Part shown: positions 9,830-17,955 of the stretch, piece by piece
Position numbering within the stretch: the stretch's first letter is position 1
Layout: the number at the start of each line of letters is the position of its first letter
Assembly: GCA_014584295.1 (NCBI GenBank)
Contig: JACTNC010000062.1
Span: 1 to 56,248 of the forward strand
DNA: 56,248 bases
Direction: 5' to 3'
From: Verrucomicrobiota bacterium
GTDB taxonomy: Bacteria > Verrucomicrobiota > Verrucomicrobiia > Opitutales > Opitutaceae
Notes under the pieces: generated by a model
Told to the model about the DNA's origin: nothing
The model's database searches: none
What the model saw: the letters and a program-made list of their open reading frames with translations, nothing else
Program-made: the position numbers and the translations under genes

Positions 9830-10534
9830 ATGAAAGCGTCCATCCGCCTTTCCCTCTGCCTGGTTTTCGCGGCCGCCCAACCGCTGCTGGCGGCCTTCAA
9901 GTCCGTCAAACTCCATCCCGACAATCCCCTTCCTGAATTCCCCCTGGTACTGATCGGTGAGGGTGTGTCCCAAGGCGAGGTGGTGATGGCTGTAAGTGTC
10001 AGCGCAGAAGGGCAAGCGGTTGATTCCCTCGCGCTCGCTTATACACACGAGCCTTTCGTAACGGCCTGCAAAGCAGCGCTTAAGGATTGGAAATTCATTC
10101 CAGCCCAGCTCGACGGCGAAAACATCGGTGTGAAGATCGAACTGGTGTTCAACTTCGAACGCACCGGATACGTGGAAAGCAACACGATCAACATCACCAA
10201 CAAATACATGGAGGCCGGGCGATCCCCGCGACTTTCCCACCAGCTCATAGAGTCAGACAAGCTCGACAAGCCGCCGGTTGCATTGAGCACCGTAAATCCC
10301 AAGTACGCATCCAAGGCAAGGATCGATGGGATCCGCGGTACGGTACGCGTGCGTTTCTACATCGACGAAAGCGGCATGGTCCGTCTTCCTACGGTATCCG
10401 CCGAATCCCATCCCTATCTCGCCGAAATCGCTGTCGAGGCCTTGCGCTCCTGGCGCTTTCAACCCGCGCTTTATCGAGGAAAACCCGTGATCGTCGCCGC
10501 CGCGCAGGATTTCCGCTTCGGCAGCGAACCGTAG
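9830..10534 (+). CDS. Exported protein with two TonB C-terminal-like domains
   Basis: A 234-residue protein starting at the ATG at 9830, which opens a signal peptide (about 1-21, ending PLLAAF). Two related halves follow: about 45-110 (QGEVVMAVSVSAEGQAVDS ... ALKDWKFIPAQLDG) and about 160-232 (RGTVRVRFYIDESGMVRLP ... ALRSWRFQPALYRGKPV). Both show the TonB C-terminal pattern of G-x-V-x-V-x-F-x-V/I-D/E-x-x-G, then A-L-x-x-W-x-F-x-P. Classical TonB has one such domain after a membrane anchor and a proline-rich linker; here neither a retained anchor nor a linker is obvious. It may bind receptor TonB boxes or act as a periplasmic accessory; ExbB/ExbD are not nearby. The family is clear, the precise role is not. 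Confidence 0.75.
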   Translation: MKASIRLSLCLVFAAAQPLLAAFKSVKLHPDNPLPEFPLVLIGEGVSQGEVVMAVSVSAEGQAVDSLALAYTHEPFVTACKAALKDWKFIPAQLDGENIGVKIELVFNFERTGYVESNTINITNKYMEAGRSPRLSHQLIESDKLDKPPVALSTVNPKYASKARIDGIRGTVRVRFYIDESGMVRLPTVSAESHPYLAEIAVEALRSWRFQPALYRGKPVIVAAAQDFRFGSEP

Positions 10535-10550
10535 GTCCATTGCAGTTGAT

Positions 10551-11282
10551 CTAGGTTTGTGGGCAGCCGTCCGAGGCGCCGCGATCCGGTTCGCCTTCGG
10601 CCGCCGAACCTTCCATCCCGTAGAACTTGACGCCCCGCACAATCTTCTCCCTCCCATTGGCAAGCCGCCATTTGTTCGTGTCGCGCAGGGAATAGATGCA
10701 GCCACAATACTCCTGCTGGTAGAAATTCTCCCGCTTGGAGATCTCGATCATCCGGGCAGCACCGCCCTTCTTTCTCCAGTTGTAGGTCCAGTAGGACATG
10801 CCCGGATACCGGGACGCGGCACGCACTCCAGACTCATTGATCTGCTCCATGTTTTTCCAGCGGGAGATGCCCAGACAACTCGTGATGACATGAAAGCCGT
10901 GCTCATGGGCATAAAGGGCGGTGCGTTCAAAACGCATGTCGAAACACATGGTGCAGCGGGCACCGCGTTCGGGCTCCCATTCGAGCCCTTTTGCCCGCTC
11001 GAACCAGTTGTCCGTGTCATAGTCCGCATCAACGAAAGGCACGCCGTGCTTCTCGGCGAAACGGATGTTTTCCGACTTGCGCAATTCGTACTCCTCCCGG
11101 GGGTGAATGTTCGGATTGTAGAAAAAGATCGTGTACTCGATTCCCGATGCGCGAATCGCTTCCATCACCTCACCCGAGCAGGGCGCACAACACGAATGGA
11201 GCAGCACCTTCTTGTGCCCCTCAGGCAGTTCCAGCACGCCTCTTGTCGGATCATTCTTCATTTCTGCGGTCAGTCGATGCAT
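10551..11282 (-). CDS. queH: Epoxyqueuosine reductase QueH
   Basis: A 243-residue DUF208/QueH protein that reduces epoxyqueuosine to queuosine in tRNA, an alternative to the cobalamin enzyme QueG. Diagnostic cysteine motifs are all present: [10 protein letters not shown] (Cys31, Cys32, Cys35), RCTMCFDMR and [10 protein letters not shown], which bind an iron-sulfur cluster and a second metal in the characterised family. The ATG at 11282 is chosen because AGAGGT stands six bases upstream, one of few good ribosome sites in this window; a second in-frame ATG lies seven codons inside. The gene is convergent with the TonB-C-like gene, only 16 bases from its stop. Another queuosine gene, tgt, is at about 40 kb in this window. 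Confidence 0.92.
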   Translation of the reverse strand: MHRLTAEMKNDPTRGVLELPEGHKKVLLHSCCAPCSGEVMEAIRASGIEYTIFFYNPNIHPREEYELRKSENIRFAEKHGVPFVDADYDTDNWFERAKGLEWEPERGARCTMCFDMRFERTALYAHEHGFHVITSCLGISRWKNMEQINESGVRAASRYPGMSYWTYNWRKKGGAARMIEISKRENFYQQEYCGCIYSLRDTNKWRLANGREKIVRGVKFYGMEGSAAEGEPDRGASDGCPQT

Positions 11283-11392
11283 AGGGCACCTCTGAACCAG
11301 GGTCAATCCGCGACACGTCCTGACCGACCCTCCTCGTTCCAAACCCGTGCTATTGAACTGGGCGCAGCATCTGCCAGAATCGGAAAAATCCG

Positions 11393-12163
11393 ATGAATCG
11401 TGGGTTCAAATTGCTCCTTCTCCTCCTTGCCGGCGTGCATCTGCCCTTGGCCACTGCCTGTGCGGCGGAGGTCACCGTCTTCGCCGCGGCAAGCCTTTCC
11501 GATGTGCTCACCGCGATCGCGAAGACCTACGAGGCCAGGTCAGGCGACAGGATCCGTTTCAACTTCGGCGCCTCCAGCACCCTCGCCCGCCAGATCCGCG
11601 AAGGCGCGCGGGCGGACGTTTTCTTTTCGGCGGATGAGGCAAAAATGGACGAACTCGCAAGGGCCGGCTTGATCGATCCGGCAATGCGCTTGCCACTGCT
11701 TTCCAACACGCTTGTCATCATCACCCACACCGATGCAGGCGAATCGCTTGTTGGCCCCAGGGATCTCCTGAAAAAATCCGTGCGGCGGCTCGCAATCGCC
11801 GAACCCCAAACCGTACCCGCCGGCATCTACGCGAAGGAGTACCTCGAAAAAATCGGTCTTTGGATGGCTCTCCGCCCAAAAATCATTCCCACTGAAAACG
11901 TGCGCACGACGCTCGCTGCGGTTGCTGCAGGCAACGCAGACGCGGCTGTCGTGTACAAGACCGATGCACGCATCTCGAAGGATGTGACCGTCGTTTTCGA
12001 AATACCAGCGGAGGAGGGACCGCGGATCATCTATCCCATCGCTCTTCTGCGCTCATCGAAAGACGTTGCCGCAAGCAAGGCCTGGATAACCCATCTCACC
12101 AGCGCCGAGGCCCGCGCGGTGTTCGCCGCGTTCGGTTTTCTGCCGGTAAACCGGGCTCAGTAG
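11393..12163 (+). CDS. modA: Molybdate ABC transporter substrate-binding protein
   Basis: A 256-residue type II periplasmic binding protein. A signal peptide (about 1-25, ending TACAAE) is followed by [13 protein letters not shown], the oxyanion-binding start of ModA, then [21 protein letters not shown], and the second-lobe segments [18 protein letters not shown] and VYKTDAR. It should capture molybdate or tungstate in the periplasm for an ABC permease. Neither modB nor modC adjoins it: queH is upstream on the other strand and the oxidoreductase gene follows after 168 bases. It is therefore an orphan binding protein in this window, with its partner genes presumably elsewhere. Confidence 0.92.
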   Translation: MNRGFKLLLLLLAGVHLPLATACAAEVTVFAAASLSDVLTAIAKTYEARSGDRIRFNFGASSTLARQIREGARADVFFSADEAKMDELARAGLIDPAMRLPLLSNTLVIITHTDAGESLVGPRDLLKKSVRRLAIAEPQTVPAGIYAKEYLEKIGLWMALRPKIIPTENVRTTLAAVAAGNADAAVVYKTDARISKDVTVVFEIPAEEGPRIIYPIALLRSSKDVAASKAWITHLTSAEARAVFAAFGFLPVNRAQ

Positions 12164-12331
12164 GTCTTCATCATTCCATCATTCCGCTGAGGACAGCGTA
12201 TCTCGCCTCCAAAAATTCGCCCGCTCCATTTCCCGGATCGTCAGCTACGCTCTTGGCTGTCAACGTACGAATCCTCTCCCCCTTTTCCTCAGTCCAACCG
12301 CAGATCATCCCCACCCTCAAAGAGCCTCATC

Positions 12332-13696
12332 ATGCACCGACGCCATTTCCTGAAGTCCTCCGCTGCCGTCACCGCTCTCGCCTCCCTCCCCCGGGTCCTG
12401 CGATCTGCCGATGTTTCCGGCGAACGCAAATTCCGAACCGTGCTGATCGGATGCGGCTGGTGGGGCAACAACATCCTGAAGGAAGCGATGGCAAGCAGCG
12501 CCTGCGAAATCGTGGGACTGTGCGACGTCGATGCGCGTCAGCTCGAGCTCACACTCAAGCACGTCGCAGAGGGAACAGGAGAGACACCGAAAACCTTCAG
12601 GGACTACCGCGATCTTCTCGACAGGAGCAAGGCGGACATCGCGATCGTCGCCACACCGGATCACTGGCATGCGCTACCCATGATCGCCGCGGTCCGCGCT
12701 GGCGCCCACGTGTATGTCGAAAAGCCCATCGGCCACACCGTCATGGAAGGACGCGCCATGGTGAATGCCGCCCGCGCTGCAAACCGGGTTGTCCAGGTCG
12801 GCACCCATCGCCGCGTCTCGCCCCACAATATCAGCGCACGCGAATTCATCCGCTCGGGCAAGGCCGGGGACATTGGCATGGTACGCTGCTTTGTCGCCCA
12901 GGGTGGAGGCCACGAGACTCCGCTCCCCAACGTGGACGTCCCCAAGGAGCTCGACTGGGACCTGTGGTGCGGACCCGCACCACTCAGACCGTTCAATGGT
13001 GGCGATCCCCGAAATCCACGGGAGGGAAACGGCATCCGGGGGATACATCCCCGGGGGTTTCGAAACTACCTCGAATACGCCAACGGCACGATAGCCGATT
13101 GGGGCGTACACTGGTTCGATCAGGTGCTCTGGATCATGGGCGAAAAATATCCCAGCCACATCTACTCGACCGGCGGCCGGCCGATTGCAGGCGATCCTGT
13201 TCTCACGGCGAAGGAACAAACCAGCAACGCCCCCGATCACCAACTCGCGACCTTTCGCTTCAGCCGCTTCGACGTCCAGTGGGAAAACCGCCGCTTTGCC
13301 GGCAACAACGTCAGCAAGGGCGAAGGTATCGGCTGCTACTTCTTTGGAACCAAGGGCATCCTGCACCTCGGCTGGCGTGAAGGCTGGACCTTTTATCCCG
13401 TCAATTCAAAGGACGCTCCCATCACGGAGCAGGCCCATCTGAACGCGCCTGATTTCCACAACATCCGCGAACTCTGGGCCGACTTCCTTGGCGCCATCCG
13501 AACGGGAACCCGGCCCGCATGCGACATCGAGGCCATCCATTTTTCAACCAACCTGTCTCTGCTCCCCATGATCTCAATGAAGCTGGGTCGCAGTCTTCAA
13601 TGGGATGGAGTCCGCGAGAAGTTCATCGGCGACCCAGCCGCCGACAAGCTCCTCCGTCGCGACTACCGAAAGGGCTACGAGTATCCAAAGGTCTGA
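12332..13696 (+). CDS. Tat-exported Gfo/Idh/MocA family oxidoreductase
   Basis: A 454-residue protein beginning with a twin-arginine signal (M-H-R-R-H-F-L-K, followed by a hydrophobic stretch to about residue 26). The NAD(P)-binding Rossmann domain (about 34-155) has VLIGCGWWGNNI and the hallmark E-K-P-I-G of the family. The C-terminal alpha/beta substrate domain (about 165-450) contains GTHRRVSPHN and the DWGVHWFDQVLW segment. Relatives oxidise, reduce or rearrange sugars and inositols; exported versions are common in Verrucomicrobiota, Planctomycetota and Bacteroidota and often belong to glycan degradation. The substrate cannot be read from the sequence. The protein would fold with its cofactor in the cytoplasm before Tat export. 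Confidence 0.92.
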   Translation: MHRRHFLKSSAAVTALASLPRVLRSADVSGERKFRTVLIGCGWWGNNILKEAMASSACEIVGLCDVDARQLELTLKHVAEGTGETPKTFRDYRDLLDRSKADIAIVATPDHWHALPMIAAVRAGAHVYVEKPIGHTVMEGRAMVNAARAANRVVQVGTHRRVSPHNISAREFIRSGKAGDIGMVRCFVAQGGGHETPLPNVDVPKELDWDLWCGPAPLRPFNGGDPRNPREGNGIRGIHPRGFRNYLEYANGTIADWGVHWFDQVLWIMGEKYPSHIYSTGGRPIAGDPVLTAKEQTSNAPDHQLATFRFSRFDVQWENRRFAGNNVSKGEGIGCYFFGTKGILHLGWREGWTFYPVNSKDAPITEQAHLNAPDFHNIRELWADFLGAIRTGTRPACDIEAIHFSTNLSLLPMISMKLGRSLQWDGVREKFIGDPAADKLLRRDYRKGYEYPKV

Positions 13697-13751
13697 TACA
13701 CCTGCCGCGCAACCGGGACAACGCCGCGCAGGAAGGGTTCTTGCGTACAAA

Positions 13752-13775
13752 AAACCCGGCGTTTCCGCCGGGTTT
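13752..13775 (-). terminator. Rho-independent terminator (U-tract on the minus strand)
   Basis: A perfect 10-base-pair stem: AAACCCGGCG at 13752-13761 pairs with CGCCGGGTTT at 13766-13775 around a TTTC loop. A run of six A on the plus strand (13749-13754) becomes a T tract directly after the hairpin when read on the minus strand, so it is best placed to stop transcription of the small minus-strand gene at 13798-14037. It also sits 55 bases after the oxidoreductase gene and could act in both directions, though no T tract follows on the plus side beyond the stem. Confidence 0.85.
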
Positions 13776-13797
13776 GCACACACCCCTGGAACACAGA

Positions 13798-14037
13798 TTA
13801 CATAACCAAAGTCATTTCCCGCGCCTGTTGGCGCGATAGGGAAACCGCACGCGCTGTGGATTCCGCGATCGAAGGAGATTCTCGCTTCACGGCCATGGAC
13901 CGTTTGACGGAAGGCAGGGCTCCAAATGAAAATCCATCAGCATCCTGGTAGCCAACGGGCGCGCGTCTTGCGGCGAGCACGACAACAAGACCGCTGAGAG
14001 CAAACGTGGCGATGGTCATAAGGGCGATGGAAATCAT
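13798..14037 (-). CDS. Small single-pass membrane protein of unknown function
   Basis: A 79-residue protein with an N-terminal transmembrane helix (about 2-24, ISIALMTIATFALSGLVVV) followed by a basic boundary (AARRAP) and a polar, Ser/Arg-rich tail of about 50 residues. By the positive-inside rule the tail would be cytoplasmic. No family is recognised. Support for a real gene is the start-to-stop frame with a sensible helix, the ATG at 14037, and a strong intrinsic terminator whose T tract is correctly oriented 22 bases past its stop codon. No clear ribosome-binding site is present. It lies between two plus-strand genes and is transcribed alone. Confidence 0.6.
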   Translation of the reverse strand: MISIALMTIATFALSGLVVVLAARRAPVGYQDADGFSFGALPSVKRSMAVKRESPSIAESTARAVSLSRQQAREMTLVM

Positions 14038-14040
14038 GGG

Positions 14041-14781
14041 GCGAGTGGATTGAGGGTTTGAGAGGGAACGGGCGATTCGATGCCATCACTCTATCCGGTT
14101 TTGCATGCGGACACCATGAACCCGTTCACCCATGTTTCGGAGAAACGTTCCCTAAGTTGTCACACGCATCCGCTAACCCCATGCCTACGTGATTCTACGG
14201 TAGGTTGGATTGAAACGATGCGTCACATTGCCCATCACATTGTGGCTGACATATTCAGATCTGATACCAGGAGGGACATTCTCCGTCATGCCCGGCTTGG
14301 AAGATTGGGAATTTTCAGTTCCCGGTCCCAATCCATGCGAACCGGGAAGGCCTCCGCTACTTTTAGACGCCAATCAGCCTACCGTCGCCCGCAATTTCAC
14401 TGGCCTGCATCACAATCGATCCCTGTCTGCAGGAAATTGGCAGTTGGAGGCCGTGTTGGCGGAAAAGCGCCGCAATCCCAATCAATCACCCTCAAGTACC
14501 TCCAAACATCAATCCACAGGATTCCATGACTGCAGCTTGATTTATGATCTTATTATAGCGTCATTTACAAACGCATCATCCCCGTTGCCTACTCCGGCAA
14601 TCCGACAGGGATGGACTGGATATTCGTGCTTCACACGTGGCCGCGCCTTTGTGAGCATTGACCCTTCCATGACTGAAACAAAGCACGCGATCCGGAGTCT
14701 TGGGATCTGCCCACTTCCTGCCGCGCTCGATTTCCTCTTCCCGCGCAGGGGGGAGCCCATCATGTTCCTACGTTTCGCTAA
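14041..14781. other. Long intergenic region before the second receptor
   Basis: About 740 bases without a supported gene. One open frame spans 14210-14785 on + (191 codons, ending ATGA over the receptor start), but its translation has no domain, signal peptide or coherent composition, and it is probably chance or leader sequence. Around 14535-14575 the base composition drops to clearly AT-rich (TTATTATAG and neighbours), unusual for this window, and could hold the promoter of the receptor operon. No riboswitch consensus or terminator-like hairpin was recognised. Confidence 0.4.
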
Positions 14782-17700
14782 ATGATTTTCAGTACCTTGC
14801 CCAACCCGAGCGCGAATGGATCCACGCAGGCAGATAGCTGCCCATCAGGACGCCTCTCCGCCTTTTCATGCAGGATTGCCCGGGTCATCGCCAGTGCGGC
14901 ATGTCTGCTCCTATCCTCGGCGGCCAGCCTTCATGCAGCCAAGGCAAAGACTATCCCTTTCAATGTGGCACCTCAGCCCATGCCGCTGGCCCTTATGATC
15001 CTGGCACGCCAGGGCGAGGTGGAGATCCTCTTTTCCTACGAGGAACTAAAAGGCCTGCAGGCTCCCAAAGTTTCTGGCAAACTCACCACGGAACAGGCCT
15101 TGGCGGCCATTCTCAAGGGCACGCCGTATACCATACAACGCCACCCGGTCCGAACCCGGAGCTATCAAATCATGTCACCCCAAATGGTGGCCCGGGCGGA
15201 GGCAGAGGCAAAGAAGCCCATCATAAGGGTCACCGACCTTCCCCCCGAACTTCCGCCTCCTCCGCCTCCCTCCCTGCCGGTCGCGGATGCCAGCATCGAT
15301 CGCCCGCGAACGTCCGATGACGCAACGCCCTATGTCGTCTTTGATGGCAAGACCGTCGAGCAATCCGGCGCCCTCACGGTGGGTGATTTCCTGGCCGAAC
15401 GCCTGCCTTCTTCGAACGGGGCCAATCTCTCCGGTGATGTCGGCATGCGCGGCATGGGCAGCGCCTACACGAAGCTCCTTGTCAACGGACGCGAACAGCC
15501 CGACGTCGCCAACGTGCCCAACACGATGCCCGGCATGAACTACCGGACATCGCGCCTCGCCCTCCTGCCGCTCAGTTCGATCCAGCGCATCGAAGTCATC
15601 CCCCAGTCCGCGCCCGTCGCCGCGGGCGGCGGATCAATCGGCGGCGCCATCAATGTCGTGACCAAGCGCGACTACTCCGGAGGCGAAATCACCCTCGGCT
15701 ACGAGAATTCCTTTGATACCGACAGCGCCAACAAGAAGGCCGAACTCCGCTATGGAACCTCCTTCAACGACAACCGAACGCGCCTGATGGTCTTCGCGGG
15801 GGCCACCAACTCGAATTCACTCGCCGTTCAGGACCGCTACGATCTGGTGCGTGACTACACGACCCGCGCCACAACCGGCACACCCGGCCTGCTCAACGGC
15901 ACCGAGATCCTGTTCGGCACCACTCCCCGCGTCGACACGACGGACGGATCCAATCTCGTGCTGAAGACGGGAGACACGCTGAGCAGTTCCTTTGTCTTCA
16001 TCCCGGCAAACTTTCACGGACTCGAACAGGACGGGCCTCAGCCGCTCATAGACAATGCCGGCAAGTTGGACTCCGAGTCGCCCGATACCGCCCAGGCCTA
16101 CCTTGGCCGTCGCCTCCTGCTCAACCGTCGTCCGAGCACGCAGTATGTCCGCACGGAAGTTCGGCACGCCGTCACCTCCTATGCCGAGGCATACCTCGAT
16201 CTCTCCTATGAGCGGAGCGCGCGCAATCAGGCGATGGGTATCCTGAGTTCGAATCAATATGTGACGGTTCCCGTCGGCGTGCCGACAAATCCCTTTGGCC
16301 AGGAGGTGCGCGTGCGTTTTCCGTATGCTGCCACCGGTTCAAACAAGAGCACTCGGGAACACCAGTCCGCTACGCTGGGTGCGCTCTTCAGCCTTCCGCA
16401 GGATTGGAAGGCGAGGATCGAGTACTCCTACGGAATGCATCGTTCGGAGGACATCTCCGAGTCAGCCAGCAGCGCCGCATTCCAGACCGCCATCAACAAC
16501 GGCACGATCAATGTCTTCGATTCTTCGATCATAAATTCGGATCTGCTTGCGGATCACATCGAGGCCCGCACCGGACGCGGCAACGTCGAGAAACTCGCAT
16601 CGACTGCGCGAATCGAAGGCAAGCTCCCGACCTTTTTCTCGATCACGCCCGAGCTCAGCGCAGGCTACAAGGCCCAGAAGGTCATTCGCGACACCTTCCG
16701 GATCTATGACGGAACCACACAGTCGGGAATCCTGCCCACGACAACTTCGTCCTTCGGCGTGTTCGGCGAACTCACGATTCCCATTTTTGACGAGCAGAGA
16801 AATCTGCCCGGCCTGCGCCTGCTTGAGGTGGTGGCATCAGGCAGCCGCGACAAACAGAAGGTCGATTCCACGGTTCTGAAATCCAACGGGTCCCAATCCG
16901 TCTCGGATCTCACCGCCAAGCTCGAACTGGAGAAGGCCAAGAGCAACTACACGTCGCTGAATCCGGTCGTCAGCGTTCGCTACAAGCCGGTAAACGACCT
17001 GATGCTGCGCGGCTCCTATTCCACCGGCTACGTCCCGACAGCGGACTATCTGCTGCTCCCCCAACTGACCGCCAACGGCAGCATCACCGATCCGAAACGC
17101 GGCAACTCCACGTATGACACGAGCATCACCACCGGTGGCAACTCCGAGGTGAATCCGGAACACGCCGACACAGTCTCCGCCGGCATCGTCTACACCCCCG
17201 AAGTCGTTCCAGGCTTCAGGATCTCCCTGGACCTTACGGACTCACGACGCGAAGACGTGATCGACATCCTGGATACCTCCACACTACTGGCCTACGAGGA
17301 CGCCATCCCCGGTCGCATCTTCCGTGAAACCGTCGCGGAGGGTGACGAATTTTCCGTTGGGAAAATCACAAAGATTGATGCCTCGGCAATCACACTCTAC
17401 GCGGCAAACCTCAAGGCCTGGGATCTCTCGATCGGATACAAGAAAGACTTTGCCGGCATTGGCACGTTTGATCTTTCGGCCATGTACACGCTGAATTCCA
17501 AATATGAGCAGCAGCTCGTACCCGGCGGACAATTTGCCGATCTCGTGAACGCGCCACTCTACTCGGGACCATTCCGCGACAAGGCAAGCGCCTCCCTCGT
17601 ATGGGCCCGCGGTCCGCTGAGTGCCGGCTGGTCTGTCAGGTTCCACAGCCGCTACAAGGGCCTGGAATCTTCGGGCATCACTCCAACCCAATTGCCCGAC

Positions 17701-17940
17701 ATCAACTACCAGGCAATGTCCGCGCGAACCCATCACGACGCGTTTGTCCGTTACCGCTTCTCCACCCCGTCCCGTGGAGTCACGAGATTCCTCGACAAGA
17801 CCGAACTGCTGTTTGGCGTTCGCAACATGTTCGGCGCCGATCCCATTTTTGATGCATCAGGTCCCGCGGATCTTTTCCTAAGCGGCAACGGTGAATTGCG
17901 GCGTGCCAGCTACTACCTGTCCCTGAAGCGAGAATTCTAA
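14782..17940 (+). CDS. TonB-dependent outer-membrane receptor with STN domain
   Basis: A 1052-residue receptor. A long N-terminal leader (about 1-52, hydrophobic core ASAACLLLSSAASLHA) precedes an STN domain (about 56-130, IPFNVAPQPMPLALMILARQG), a proline-rich linker containing eleven prolines near 155-170, a plug (about 185-300, with TKLLVNGREQ and IQRIEVIPQSA) and a beta-barrel ending in REF. It is a paralogue of the receptor at 1978-5385, sharing the post-plug motif YSGGEI and the following strand pattern. There is no sigma/FecR pair beside it despite the STN domain. The start at 14782 has no ribosome site and gives a long leader; the true start may be a non-ATG codon nearer the hydrophobic core. 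The next gene begins 15 bases downstream. Confidence 0.9.
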   Translation: MIFSTLPNPSANGSTQADSCPSGRLSAFSCRIARVIASAACLLLSSAASLHAAKAKTIPFNVAPQPMPLALMILARQGEVEILFSYEELKGLQAPKVSGKLTTEQALAAILKGTPYTIQRHPVRTRSYQIMSPQMVARAEAEAKKPIIRVTDLPPELPPPPPPSLPVADASIDRPRTSDDATPYVVFDGKTVEQSGALTVGDFLAERLPSSNGANLSGDVGMRGMGSAYTKLLVNGREQPDVANVPNTMPGMNYRTSRLALLPLSSIQRIEVIPQSAPVAAGGGSIGGAINVVTKRDYSGGEITLGYENSFDTDSANKKAELRYGTSFNDNRTRLMVFAGATNSNSLAVQDRYDLVRDYTTRATTGTPGLLNGTEILFGTTPRVDTTDGSNLVLKTGDTLSSSFVFIPANFHGLEQDGPQPLIDNAGKLDSESPDTAQAYLGRRLLLNRRPSTQYVRTEVRHAVTSYAEAYLDLSYERSARNQAMGILSSNQYVTVPVGVPTNPFGQEVRVRFPYAATGSNKSTREHQSATLGALFSLPQDWKARIEYSYGMHRSEDISESASSAAFQTAINNGTINVFDSSIINSDLLADHIEARTGRGNVEKLASTARIEGKLPTFFSITPELSAGYKAQKVIRDTFRIYDGTTQSGILPTTTSSFGVFGELTIPIFDEQRNLPGLRLLEVVASGSRDKQKVDSTVLKSNGSQSVSDLTAKLELEKAKSNYTSLNPVVSVRYKPVNDLMLRGSYSTGYVPTADYLLLPQLTANGSITDPKRGNSTYDTSITTGGNSEVNPEHADTVSAGIVYTPEVVPGFRISLDLTDSRREDVIDILDTSTLLAYEDAIPGRIFRETVAEGDEFSVGKITKIDASAITLYAANLKAWDLSIGYKKDFAGIGTFDLSAMYTLNSKYEQQLVPGGQFADLVNAPLYSGPFRDKASASLVWARGPLSAGWSVRFHSRYKGLESSGITPTQLPDINYQAMSARTHHDAFVRYRFSTPSRGVTRFLDKTELLFGVRNMFGADPIFDASGPADLFLSGNGELRRASYYLSLKREF

Positions 17941-17955
17941 CCTGCACCTCTTGTC

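Noticed and set aside
12185..12198. Hairpin CGCTG-AGGA-CAGCG after modA
   Set aside because: Five base pairs and no T tract.
14210..14785. 191-codon frame ending ATGA over the receptor start
   Set aside because: Overlap looks like coupling, but the translation has no signal peptide, domain or coherent composition, and no ribosome site precedes it.
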